A stretch of DNA of 43,535 nucleotides, taken from NCBI RefSeq assembly GCF_021647475.1, contig NZ_JAKIUR010000023.1:1-43535 (forward strand), given 5' to 3'. This DNA comes from Lutibacter sp. (GTDB lineage: Bacteria; Bacteroidota; Bacteroidia; Flavobacteriales; Flavobacteriaceae). Every line of letters begins with the position of its first letter. Position 1 is the stretch's first letter. Of the stretch, positions 26,052-34,333 are shown in pieces. The notes beneath the pieces are model-generated. The model had not been told where the DNA came from and searched no databases. It was given only the letters and a program-made list of their open reading frames with translations. The translations under genes were made by a program, and so were the position numbers.

Positions 26052-27356
26052 ATGAACTTTTATAGTTTAAATAAAAAAGCACCTAAAGTTTCTTTTAAAG
26101 AAGCGGTAATAAAAGGATTAGCACCAGATAAAGGATTGTATTTTCCTGAGAAAATAAAATCTTTAGCAAAAGATTTTTTTAATCATATCGAATATTTTTC
26201 TAATAAAGAAATCGCTTTTGAAGTAATAAAACAATTTGTTTCGGATGAAATTCCAGAAAAAGAATTAAAGAAAATTATAAAAGAAACCTTAAATTTTGAC
26301 TTTCCAGTAGTTTTTCTTGAAGAAAATATAGCTACGTTAGAACTTTTTCATGGGCCAACTATGGCTTTTAAAGATGTTGGAGCAAGGTTTATGGCACGCT
26401 GTTTAGATTATTTTAATAAGAGCAAAAGTAGAAAAAAAGTTACAGTTTTAGTAGCTACTTCAGGAGATACAGGCGGAGCAGTAGCAAGTGGTTTTTTAGG
26501 CGTAAAAGGTGTTGATGTTGTAATTTTATATCCAAGTGGAAAGGTGAGTGATGTTCAAGAAAAACAATTAACAACTTTAGGCAAAAATATAACAGCCTTA
26601 GAAGTTAATGGTACTTTTGATGATTGTCAGGCAATGGTTAAAACAGCATTTTTAGACACTGATATCATTTCAAATAAAAACTTAACTTCTGCAAATTCTA
26701 TAAATGTAGCAAGGTGGTTACCTCAAATGTTTTATTTCTTTTTTGCATACAAACAATTAAAAAATAAGCATAAAGATTTAATTTTTTCAATTCCAAGTGG
26801 AAATTTCGGGAATATTTGTGCAGGAATGATGGCACAAAAATTAGGGTTACCAATTAAACATTTTATTGCTTCAACAAATGTAAATGATGTAGTTCCTAAT
26901 TACTTAAAAACAGGAAAATATAATCCGAAACCATCAAAACAAACCATTTCAAATGCTATGGATGTTGGTGATCCAAGTAATTTTGTTAGAATTTTAGAGA
27001 TTTATAATCATAATGATAATGAATTAAAAAAGCACCTTTCCTCCTATTCTTTTACAGATGATGAAACCCGTAAAGCCATAAAACTAATCAAAGACAAAAG
27101 TAATTATGTTGCTGATCCACATGGTGCAGTGGGCTATTTAGGATTAAAGAAATACTTATCTGAAAACTCAAATAATGATAGTCAAGGAATATTTTTAGAA
27201 ACGGCTCATCCTGTAAAATTTTTAGATGTAGTTGAACCCGTAATAAACCAAACTATTAAATTACCCAAACAAATTGAAAAAGTAATTAAAAAGAAAAAAA
27301 TAGCCATTAGCATTTCAAATTATGAGCAATTAAAAAAGTTTTTGCTGAAGATGTAG
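26052..27356 (+). CDS. thrC: Threonine synthase
   Basis: PLP enzyme of 434 residues converting O-phosphohomoserine to threonine. The N-terminus MNFYSLNKKAPKVSFKEAVI is typical. The PLP lysine is in HGPTMAFKDVGARF (residue about 107), followed by the ATSGDTGGAVASGF phosphate-binding loop and NSINVARWLPQMFYFFFAY. It is the last gene of the operon. No clear T-tailed terminator follows; a REP palindrome lies 81 bp downstream. Confidence 0.95.
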   Translation: MNFYSLNKKAPKVSFKEAVIKGLAPDKGLYFPEKIKSLAKDFFNHIEYFSNKEIAFEVIKQFVSDEIPEKELKKIIKETLNFDFPVVFLEENIATLELFHGPTMAFKDVGARFMARCLDYFNKSKSRKKVTVLVATSGDTGGAVASGFLGVKGVDVVILYPSGKVSDVQEKQLTTLGKNITALEVNGTFDDCQAMVKTAFLDTDIISNKNLTSANSINVARWLPQMFYFFFAYKQLKNKHKDLIFSIPSGNFGNICAGMMAQKLGLPIKHFIASTNVNDVVPNYLKTGKYNPKPSKQTISNAMDVGDPSNFVRILEIYNHNDNELKKHLSSYSFTDDETRKAIKLIKDKSNYVADPHGAVGYLGLKKYLSENSNNDSQGIFLETAHPVKFLDVVEPVINQTIKLPKQIEKVIKKKKIAISISNYEQLKKFLLKM

Positions 27357-27436
27357 AAATTTTTCAAAAAAATAATTGATTGTCCGTAATTGGTGATTAA
27401 TAAAAACTATGAGATGCTGAAACGAGGGATTATAGT

Positions 27437-27473
27437 TTAACCTAAACAGGTTTCCAAAACCTGTTAGGTTTAG
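27437..27473. repeat. REP palindrome on the thrC side of the transposase
   Basis: AACCTAAACAGGTTT (27439-27453) pairs with AAAACCTGTTAGGTT (27456-27470), with one extra base in the left arm. The core AACCTAACAGGTTT is the same as in the copies on the other side of the transposase gene. Confidence 0.75.
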
Positions 27474-27495
27474 AGAACGGCATATAACTTAAAAA

Positions 27496-28083
27496 TTATT
27501 CCAATAGATATTCATTTATAGCTTCAATATTCAACTTTTTAACTTTATGCACATACTTAAAATTTTCAACATCATTAAAAAGATTTAGTACTTCTTCTCT
27601 TTTTAATAAGCTATCTTTTTTTGAAATTAAACTTTGGTATGATGAATACTTATAATCTTCAAAATTTGAAATGGAATGATGTGTTGGATTGGTGTTTACA
27701 TAAACAATTAAATTACGTAAATAATCTTCATCATTAATCTGAATTCGTTTTAGATGCTCTTGAAATAAACTTCCTGTTCGTTGATGTTTTTTATTAATTG
27801 CTTTGGTATAAGCATTAAATAAATTTGAAAAAGGTTGATGTAGTTTTGTTTTTCCATTTTTAAAATTTTCTGGAAGCTCATTAAAATCTTTAATTCTAAT
27901 AATAAAATGAAAATGATTAGAAAGTAAACAGTAGCTATAAACATCACAGATAGGTAATAAGTACTTTTTTACTAAATTTAAAAAGTAAATATAATTATCT
28001 TCAGTTTTAAATATATTTTCCTTGTTGTTTCCTCGGTTAAAAACATGATAAAAGTGCCCTACTTCAAATGGTTGATGTTTCAT
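27496..28083 (-). CDS. REP-associated tyrosine transposase (RAYT, Y1_Tnp)
   Basis: 195-residue HUH single-strand nuclease of the IS200-like type. The N-terminal strand is FEVGHFYHVFNRGNNKENIF, the HUH metal site is SNHFHFIIRI, and the nucleophile Tyr is probably in DEDYLRNLIVYVNTNPTHH. RAYTs are single-copy domesticated relatives of IS200/IS605 transposases that mobilise REP palindromes. Here the gene is flanked on both sides by closely related AAACCTaacAGGTTT palindromes, so gene and repeats form a REPtron-like unit. It appears intact. Confidence 0.88.
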   Translation of the reverse strand: MKHQPFEVGHFYHVFNRGNNKENIFKTEDNYIYFLNLVKKYLLPICDVYSYCLLSNHFHFIIRIKDFNELPENFKNGKTKLHQPFSNLFNAYTKAINKKHQRTGSLFQEHLKRIQINDEDYLRNLIVYVNTNPTHHSISNFEDYKYSSYQSLISKKDSLLKREEVLNLFNDVENFKYVHKVKKLNIEAINEYLLE

Positions 28084-28161
28084 AGTTTTTTATTTTAAAA
28101 ATAACAACTAATATAGAACTAGACAAATTTTAATTAAATATAAGTCTAAATAGGCAACGAA

Positions 28162-28236
28162 TAAACCTAACAGGTTTTTGAAATTGAATCAATACATATA
28201 GTAAACCTAACAGGTTTTGAAAACCTGTTAGGTTTA
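28162..28236. repeat. REP pair on the gcvT side of the transposase
   Basis: A half copy, TAAACCTAACAGGTTTT (from 28162), is followed by a perfect 17-bp inverted repeat with a 1-nt centre (28202-28218 and 28220-28236). This is the best-conserved copy in the window. The rest of the 28084-28361 spacer contains a -7 element for gcvT and nothing else recognised. Confidence 0.8.
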
Positions 28237-28361
28237 CTAAAACTGTATTTTAAGAATAGTTAAACAAGCAAAAAAGATAAAACTATGAAACCTAAAAAAT
28301 GATATAAATCAAATTCAATTCTTTTAATATTTAGTAAATTTGCATCACAAAATTATATAAA

Positions 28362-29444
28362 ATGAAAAATACAGCTTTAACACATATTCACGAGTCTTTA
28401 GGTGCTAAAATGGTGCCATTTGCAGATTATAATATGCCTGTTCAATATGAAGGTGTAAATGCAGAACATTTAACGGTTAGAAGTTCCGTTGGTGTCTTTG
28501 ACGTTTCGCATATGGGTGAATTTTTTTTAGAAGGAAAAAATGCCTTGGCATTAATTCAAAAAGTAACTTCTAATGATGCTTCAAAATTATTTAATGGTAA
28601 AGTTCAATACAGTTGTCTGCCAAATAATGATGGCGGAATTGTAGATGATTTATTGGTGTATCGTGTAAACGAAGAAAAATATATGTTGGTGGTAAATGCC
28701 TCAAATATTGATAAAGACTGGAATTGGATTTCGATTCATAATGATTTAGGTGTAAAAATGACTAATAAATCATCTGAAACTTCTTTATTAGCAGTTCAAG
28801 GACCAAAAGCAGCGGAGACTTTGCAGTCTTTAACCGATATCGATTTAAAATCGATGGAATATTATACGTTTAAAATTGGAACTTTTGCAGGAATTGAAAA
28901 TGTTACCGTTTCAGCAACTGGTTACACTGGTTCTGGTGGATTTGAAATTTATTTTAAAAACAAAGATGCTGTCCATATGTGGACTGAAATTTTTAAAGCC
29001 GGAGAAAAATTTGGAATTAAACCAATTGGTTTGGCAGCCCGTGATACGTTGCGTTTAGAAATGGGATTTTGTTTGTATGGAAACGATATAAACGATACCA
29101 CCTCTCCTATTGAAGCTGGTTTAAGTTGGATTACAAAATTTACTAAAGATTTTGTGAATGCAGAAGCATTAAAAAAACAAAAAGAAGATGGTGTTACCAA
29201 AAAACTAGTCGCTTTTGAAATTGATAATAAAGGTATTCCACGTCATGGATATGTAATTGTTGATAAAAATGGCAATATTATAGGTGAAGTTACCTCAGGA
29301 ACTATGAGTCCTTCTCTTAAAAAAGGGATTGGCATGGGTTACGTGCCAAAAGCTTATGCTAAATTAGGTTCTAAAATTAATATACAAGTGAGAAATAAAG
29401 CGATTGCTGCTACCGTAGTTAAATTGCCATTTTATAAAGGGTAA
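28362..29444 (+). CDS. gcvT: Glycine cleavage system T protein (aminomethyltransferase)
   Basis: 360-residue tetrahydrofolate-dependent aminomethyltransferase of the glycine cleavage system. It has VPFADYNMPVQYEGVNAEHL, FDVSHMGEFFLEG, ATGYTGSGGFEIYF and GLAARDTLRLEMGFCLYGND. The C-terminal beta-barrel carries RHGYVIVDKNGNIIGEVTSG and GIGMGYV. The length is normal. A TAAATTTG element at 28335-28342 lies 20 bp before the ATG. The gcvH and gcvP genes are not in the window, which is usual in flavobacteria. Confidence 0.95.
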   Translation: MKNTALTHIHESLGAKMVPFADYNMPVQYEGVNAEHLTVRSSVGVFDVSHMGEFFLEGKNALALIQKVTSNDASKLFNGKVQYSCLPNNDGGIVDDLLVYRVNEEKYMLVVNASNIDKDWNWISIHNDLGVKMTNKSSETSLLAVQGPKAAETLQSLTDIDLKSMEYYTFKIGTFAGIENVTVSATGYTGSGGFEIYFKNKDAVHMWTEIFKAGEKFGIKPIGLAARDTLRLEMGFCLYGNDINDTTSPIEAGLSWITKFTKDFVNAEALKKQKEDGVTKKLVAFEIDNKGIPRHGYVIVDKNGNIIGEVTSGTMSPSLKKGIGMGYVPKAYAKLGSKINIQVRNKAIAATVVKLPFYKG

Positions 29445-29504
29445 CGAATGTAAATTATATTTATAAATGCGTATATCCGTTTTGTGCCATGTTTTAAACT
29501 TATA

Positions 29505-29552
29505 CGTCATGCTGTTCCGATAGCTATCGGAATTGTTTCAGCATCTCATGGT
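29505..29552. repeat. Dispersed CGTCATGCTG...CAGCATCTCAT repeat
   Basis: CGTCATGCTG and CAGCATCTCAT bracket the perfect 18-nt palindrome TTCCGATAGCTATCGGAA (29515-29532). It lies between the converging gcvT and acyltransferase genes. The outer sequence is shared with the repeat at 39363-39452. Confidence 0.65.
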
Positions 29553-29564
29553 CTTGACAATCAA

Positions 29565-30110
29565 TTATAAATTAAAATTTTCAGGAATTTTGCCTTTAAC
29601 ACCTCTGTAAAAATTATAAATAAAGTTAAAATCTTTTTCCATATTATTAGTTAGATAATAAGGTTCAGAGATTTTAACTTGTTTATTTTTAAAATCAAAA
29701 GTAATCATAACAATGGGCACCTTCGCTCCTTTAGCAATATAGTAAAATCCTGTTTTCCATTTAGTTATCTTTTTTCTAGTTCCTTCAGGAGACATTGCTA
29801 AAATAAAATTTTCATGACTATTAAATATATTTATAATAGCATCAACTTTGTTATTGCTTTTACTTCTATCAATAGGTGTTCCTCCTAGCCATTTAAAAAT
29901 AAAACCGAAAGGAGGTTTAAATAACGAAGCCTTACCAATGTAATTAGCTGGTACTTCCTCAGCAAATTTAATAGCAATTCCTAATGGAAAATCGAGCCAG
30001 TGCGTATGAGGAGCTCCAAGAATGACGCATTTTTTTAAATCTTTTTTAAATTCTCCAACAGTTTTCCATCCTAAAATGGTGTATAGAACAAAGCGAGTAA
30101 GTAATTTCAT
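29565..30110 (-). CDS. 1-acylglycerol-3-phosphate acyltransferase family (PlsC-like)
   Basis: 181-residue acyltransferase. Block I HTHWLD (HX4D) is in VILGAPHTHWLDFPLGIA, and block III is MSPEGTRKK. The GGTPIDRSKSNNKVD segment is block II-like. Its short length and lack of a clear membrane helix resemble the small PlsC-like proteins common in Bacteroidota. The acyl acceptor is not certain; it may act in phospholipid or amino-lipid synthesis. It is convergent with gcvT. Confidence 0.82.
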   Translation of the reverse strand: MKLLTRFVLYTILGWKTVGEFKKDLKKCVILGAPHTHWLDFPLGIAIKFAEEVPANYIGKASLFKPPFGFIFKWLGGTPIDRSKSNNKVDAIINIFNSHENFILAMSPEGTRKKITKWKTGFYYIAKGAKVPIVMITFDFKNKQVKISEPYYLTNNMEKDFNFIYNFYRGVKGKIPENFNL

Positions 30111-30185
30111 ATAGATGTTAATAACTCCTTTTTTAATTTTAAGGGTGAAGTTATTTCTGCAAAGATAAAAATCAATTATTAATAT

Positions 30186-30887
30186 TTATTCAAACTCCAT
30201 TTTATCTGTAAAAAATTCAATTGGCAAGTATTGTTCACTAAATTTTTGATTTGTAGGATTAAACCATTTTACCTTTAAAAGATTTTCAGAAACTTGTTTT
30301 TTTACTGAGCCATCTTCATAAAATAAGCTTTTATCTTCGTTTTTCTTAAACCCACAAATCAGAAAATCAGGTGTAGTATAATTAACTACATATTGAATTG
30401 TAGATTTAATTTGGTCTTTTTCAATCTTACCCTTTTTTTCTGTAATTTTTTTTAAAGAGCGTTTTTTATAAATTTCTATTTTTTTTGTTATAAATCTAAC
30501 TACTTTGTTAAATTCATAATTTAGAGGAGAATCAAAGTATGATTTTATTTCTTCTCCAATTGTTTTGGAATCATCACTTATATCTCCGACCTCTGATATC
30601 CGTTCAATTTTTAATTTGTCAAAATTCTCTAAAAAACTCTCATAGATTGTAGATTCAACAAATTGACTATTATTATCATCAAAATAGACACATGTATATT
30701 TTATTCTTTCGGAAATTTTTCTCCCAGTTTCTTCATCATATATTCTTTTTTTCTTACTCTCAATAAATACTTCTTTAATCATCATTATTGGAGGTACAAA
30801 TTTACCATCTCCTTTTATTCTGAATCCAAATAATAATGGATGGGTTTTTAAGGTAACTAGATTTCCAACTGAATAAATATTTTTCAT
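30186..30887 (-). CDS. Hypothetical protein with a DUF2158-like N-terminus
   Basis: 233 residues, not firmly recognised. Residues 5-75 (YSVGNLVTLKTHPL, then IMMIKEVF, then KYTCVYFDDNNSQFVESTIY) resemble the small YodC/DUF2158 fold, where a [FY]xxGDxVxLK start leads to a MxVxxV strand and a CxxF strand. The remaining 150 residues are Lys/Glu-rich, with LICGFKKNEDKSLFYEDGSV and LLKVKWFNPTNQKFSEQYLP, possibly a repeat of the same beta module. It is divergent from the reverse transcriptase across the structured spacer. A functional link is possible but not shown. Confidence 0.55.
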   Translation of the reverse strand: MKNIYSVGNLVTLKTHPLLFGFRIKGDGKFVPPIMMIKEVFIESKKKRIYDEETGRKISERIKYTCVYFDDNNSQFVESTIYESFLENFDKLKIERISEVGDISDDSKTIGEEIKSYFDSPLNYEFNKVVRFITKKIEIYKKRSLKKITEKKGKIEKDQIKSTIQYVVNYTTPDFLICGFKKNEDKSLFYEDGSVKKQVSENLLKVKWFNPTNQKFSEQYLPIEFFTDKMEFE

Positions 30888-31082
30888 AATTATAATTTTG
30901 TTTAAAGATATAAAATATAATATATTTACAGTAAAGTAAGGAAGTTCTTTTTAAAGAAATATAACGTTTGTTGAACTATTGTATTAATTTTAATTAATCA
31001 CTTAATCCGACCTTCTTATAATAAAAAAGGGATAATAAATATGGCGATTAGGTAAATTGAACTTTTCTTTAAATAAACAAAT

Positions 31083-31319
31083 ATATATCGATATATCAGT
31101 GTTTATTAAAAGAAGTATAAGTATTACTTCTGTGAGTTTAAAGAACCACTGGGAAATTTCCCAGTAGCTCAAGATTATTTGAGACATTTGGACTACATTT
31201 AGAATTATATTTATCATTTGTGTATTATTTATATGCAAATATACGTACGGTTGCAGCGTGAGTCGAGAATTCGGCTAATGGTTCAGTCTTTTTAGGATGT
31301 AAGTTATATTTCGTTATAA
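31083..31319 (+). ncRNA. Hairpin-rich leader of the reverse transcriptase gene, possible ncRNA
   Basis: The 466-bp spacer before the RT holds a string of hairpins: a palindrome at 31083-31096, AGAAGTA/TACTTCT (31111-31131), the perfect palindrome ACTGGGAAATTTCCCAGT (31148-31165), CTCAA/TTGAG (31168-31183), AGTCGA/TCGGCT on a GAAT loop (31261-31276), and TTATA/TATAA (31304-31319). Several defence RTs need a structured RNA encoded upstream, which is why I flag it. Strand, ends and expression are inferred. A TAATTTTG element near 30894 could be its promoter. Confidence 0.35.
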
Positions 31320-31353
31320 AAACGCGCGAGAACTTCTCTTACTTTTATTGCTT

Positions 31354-32865
31354 ATGAAAAAACAAAAAGACTGGTTTAAAGACAGAGGTTACCCACACTT
31401 TACTAATAAGACACCAATGTCTGTTAGAAAACATATTGAACGTTATGTTTCTAATCCTAAAAAAATTGCTAAACATTCTTTTTTTCCTTTAATTTTTAAA
31501 GAAATAAAACAAAGACGATTTAAACTATCCGATTTTAATGGAGAATTAATACATTCTCACAAGAAGAAAAACAAAAACGGAAAAACAGTTTCTAACTCAA
31601 AAATTAGAGAAATTTTATATGCGACACATATAGATGCTCACATATATTCTTATTATACTCAACAAATAATTACGCCAAAATATGAAGATTATTTAAAACA
31701 AAACCCACTACTTTCAGATTCCATAACTGCTTATCGAAAAGTTAAAACTGAAGATGAAGTAAAGTTTAAAAATAATGTGCATTTTGCAAAAGATGTTTTT
31801 GATGAAATAGAACGTAGAGAAACTTGTGTTGCACTTGTTTTAGATATTGAGAACTTCTTCCCTACTCTTAATCACAAAAAATTAAAATTAGCTTGGGCAA
31901 AAATATTAGGATGCAAAACATTACCAAAGGATCACTTTAATCTTTTTAAAGCATCTACAAGGTTTTCCTATGTGAGATTAAATGACTTAAAAACTAAAAA
32001 AGGTCATTTTGACGAAAAAGAGTTAGCAAAACACAAAAAAAACGGAAAGCATACTTTTTTTGAAAACATTAAAGAGCTTTTGGGTTCTAAAATTATAGTT
32101 CATAAAAATCAAAAATTAAATGAAAAAAAAGAACTTGTAGGTATACCGCAAGGCTTGCCAATAAGTGCCTTACTTGCAAATATATACATGTTAGCTTTTG
32201 ATGAGGCTATTATTAATGAATTAACTTTAAAACATGATGTGTTCTATAGACGATATTCCGATGATATAGTTGTTCTATGTCCTGAAAATAAAATTGATAT
32301 AATAGAAAATTATATTTTTGATGAAATTCAAAAAATTGATTTAAAAATATCAAAAGAAAAAACTGAGAAAATATTATTTAAAGTTGATGATGATAAATTA
32401 AAATCTTACAAAATAGATGGCGTCAACTTAATTGAAAATATCCCATTAAATTATTTAGGCTTTGAATTTTATGGCTACCAAACATTAATAAAATCTAAAA
32501 ATTTAGCACAATTTTATAGAGAAATGAAAGGAGCTGTAAAGCGTAAACATAAACGAGTTGAATCAATCAAAGAAAAGTTTTTACTTGATAATGCTCCACT
32601 TTTTAAGCGAAAATTATATAGGCTCTATAGTTATAAAGGTGCAAAATCTAGAGAAATACCTGCTAAAAGGACTGAGTTTATTAAAGGAAAGGCTATAACT
32701 AAAACTTTCGAACGAAAATTTAGAGGTAATTATCTCAGATATGTTTATAGAGCTTCAGATGATTTAGAGGCTCCCGAAATTAAAAGACAATTACGAAATC
32801 ATTGGAAAATACTTCAAAAAACAATAAAGAGGTATGATTTTTCAAATGTTAAAAAGATTGAATAG
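31354..32865 (+). CDS. Stand-alone reverse transcriptase, probably defence-associated
   Basis: 503-residue RVT_1 protein. Motif A is LVLDIENFFPTLNH (Asp near 164), motif B is VGIPQGLPISALLANIYM (about 262-279), motif C is FYRRYSDDIVVL (YSDD at 301-304), and motif E is PLNYLGFEF. A 130-residue basic C-terminal region follows. There is no group II maturase X/HNH domain, no integrase and no retron VTG. The GIPQGLPIS..LANIY block recalls the unknown-group/DRT/Abi lineage. A single RT of about 500 residues behind a structured leader matches the layout of DRT2- or DRT9-like systems, but the class is not resolved. I start at the ATG at 31354, not the TTG two codons earlier. Confidence 0.8.
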   Translation: MKKQKDWFKDRGYPHFTNKTPMSVRKHIERYVSNPKKIAKHSFFPLIFKEIKQRRFKLSDFNGELIHSHKKKNKNGKTVSNSKIREILYATHIDAHIYSYYTQQIITPKYEDYLKQNPLLSDSITAYRKVKTEDEVKFKNNVHFAKDVFDEIERRETCVALVLDIENFFPTLNHKKLKLAWAKILGCKTLPKDHFNLFKASTRFSYVRLNDLKTKKGHFDEKELAKHKKNGKHTFFENIKELLGSKIIVHKNQKLNEKKELVGIPQGLPISALLANIYMLAFDEAIINELTLKHDVFYRRYSDDIVVLCPENKIDIIENYIFDEIQKIDLKISKEKTEKILFKVDDDKLKSYKIDGVNLIENIPLNYLGFEFYGYQTLIKSKNLAQFYREMKGAVKRKHKRVESIKEKFLLDNAPLFKRKLYRLYSYKGAKSREIPAKRTEFIKGKAITKTFERKFRGNYLRYVYRASDDLEAPEIKRQLRNHWKILQKTIKRYDFSNVKKIE

Positions 32866-32928
32866 TTCCTAATCTATAATCATTATTATTTATTACTTTT
32901 ACAATTATAATAGAATATATAAAACACT

Positions 32929-34245
32929 ATGAATGACTTTTTTTTATACTTCTTAATAGCAATCTTATTATTAGTTGTTGGTTTTATTATTGGAAAACTC
33001 TTCACTAAAAACAAGTTAGAAAAATTAACAACTGAATTAAATTTAAAAAATAAATTATTACTTCAAGAAAAAGATAGTAACTTAACTATTATCAAAGATT
33101 TAAATACTAATATTAATCTTTTGAATGAAGAAAAACATCAGTTAGATTTAAAATATAATCAACAAATTTCAGAGAATAAAAATTTAAATGAAAAACTTGG
33201 TAGTTACAAAGAAGATGTTGAAAAACTACAAGATAAATTTGCAAAAGATTTCGAGATTTTAGCTTCAAAAATATTGGAAGAAAAATCTTCTAAGTTTACT
33301 GAACAAAACAAAGAAAATTTAAAAATTATTTTAGATCCGCTTCAGCAAAGAATTAAAACTTTTGAAGAGAAAGTAGAAAATACCCAAAAGGATAGTATTA
33401 GAATGCACTCCGCTCTTGAAGAGCAATTAAACAATCTTAAAGCTTCGAATTCAGAAATGAGTAAAGAAGCCATTAATTTAACGAAAGCATTAAAAGGCGA
33501 CAGTAAAATACAAGGAAATTGGGGAGAACTGGTTTTAGAACGTGTTTTAGAAAAATCTGGTTTAGAGAAAGAACGGGAATATTTTGTACAACAAAGTTTT
33601 ACTAATGACGAAGGAAAACGTGTATTACCTGATGTAATTATTCAGTTACCCGATCATAAAAAAATGATTATTGATTCAAAGGTTACTTTAACTGCTTATG
33701 AACAATATGTAAGTGCTGAAAATGAATCTGAAAAACAACACTTTTTAAAGGAACATGTAAATTCGCTTAAAAGGCATATAGAGCAATTAAGTGCCAAAAA
33801 ATATGAGGACCTTTATACCATGGAATCACCTGATTTTGTGTTGTTATTTATACCTATTGAACCGGCATTTGCTATCGCTTTAAATGCTGATAATCAGTTA
33901 TATAATAAAGCATTTGAAAAAAATATTGTAATTGTTACTCCTACTACTCTTTTAGCAACACTTAAAACTATTGACAGTATGTGGAATAACGAAAAACAAC
34001 AACAAAATGCAATTGAAATTGCCACCCAAGCTGGTAGATTATACGATCAATTTGTAAACCTAACGGATGATTTAATTAAGGTTGGAAATCAGCTAAAAAC
34101 GGTACAAGGAACTTATGATACTTCTATGAAAAAACTTACCGGTAAAGGGAATTTAATTAAGAAAGTAGAAAGTATTAAAAAGTTGGGTGTTAAAACCAGT
34201 AAAATTATTAATGATAAGTTATTAGAAAGAGCTTCTGAAGATTAA
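32929..34245 (+). CDS. rmuC: RmuC-family DNA recombination protein
   Basis: 438 residues. An N-terminal membrane anchor (FFLYFLIAILLLVVGFIIGK) is followed by a long coiled coil (about 28-180). The RmuC nuclease-like domain then has GNWGELVLERVLEKSGLEKE, PDVIIQLPDHKKMIIDSKV and FVLLFIPIEPAFAIAL. RmuC limits inversions at short repeats in E. coli and has a restriction-endonuclease-like fold. The length is normal. It starts 63 bp after the RT gene but has a near-consensus -7 element and a terminator of its own, so it is probably a separate core gene. Confidence 0.92.
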   Translation: MNDFFLYFLIAILLLVVGFIIGKLFTKNKLEKLTTELNLKNKLLLQEKDSNLTIIKDLNTNINLLNEEKHQLDLKYNQQISENKNLNEKLGSYKEDVEKLQDKFAKDFEILASKILEEKSSKFTEQNKENLKIILDPLQQRIKTFEEKVENTQKDSIRMHSALEEQLNNLKASNSEMSKEAINLTKALKGDSKIQGNWGELVLERVLEKSGLEKEREYFVQQSFTNDEGKRVLPDVIIQLPDHKKMIIDSKVTLTAYEQYVSAENESEKQHFLKEHVNSLKRHIEQLSAKKYEDLYTMESPDFVLLFIPIEPAFAIALNADNQLYNKAFEKNIVIVTPTTLLATLKTIDSMWNNEKQQQNAIEIATQAGRLYDQFVNLTDDLIKVGNQLKTVQGTYDTSMKKLTGKGNLIKKVESIKKLGVKTSKIINDKLLERASED

Positions 34246-34248
34246 CAA

Positions 34249-34280
34249 AAAAATCCCGCTAATTGTGGGGTTTTACTTTT
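34249..34280 (+). terminator. Terminator of rmuC
   Basis: A 10-bp stem with two G-T pairs (AAAATCCCGC at 34250-34259 with GTGGGGTTTT at 34265-34274) is followed by a T-rich run. Confidence 0.8.
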
Positions 34281-34333
34281 AGATTTAAATATCAAAATAT
34301 CGCCTTAAATTTGAACCACAAAATTTAAAACCA

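Noticed and set aside
31002..31238. Minus-strand open frame of 78 codons with a hydrophobic stretch, upstream of the reverse transcriptase
   Set aside because: It begins at TTG (first ATG at 31217) and runs through several hairpins that explain the sequence better as structured RNA or DNA. A TATATTTG element at its start keeps it barely possible, but no family resemblance is visible.
31354..32865. Retron or group II intron interpretation of the reverse transcriptase
   Set aside because: No VTG motif, maturase X domain, HNH domain or intron-like 3' structure was seen, and the GIPQGLPIS/YSDD context fits the unknown-group lineage better. A retron msr-msd is not excluded without folding software.
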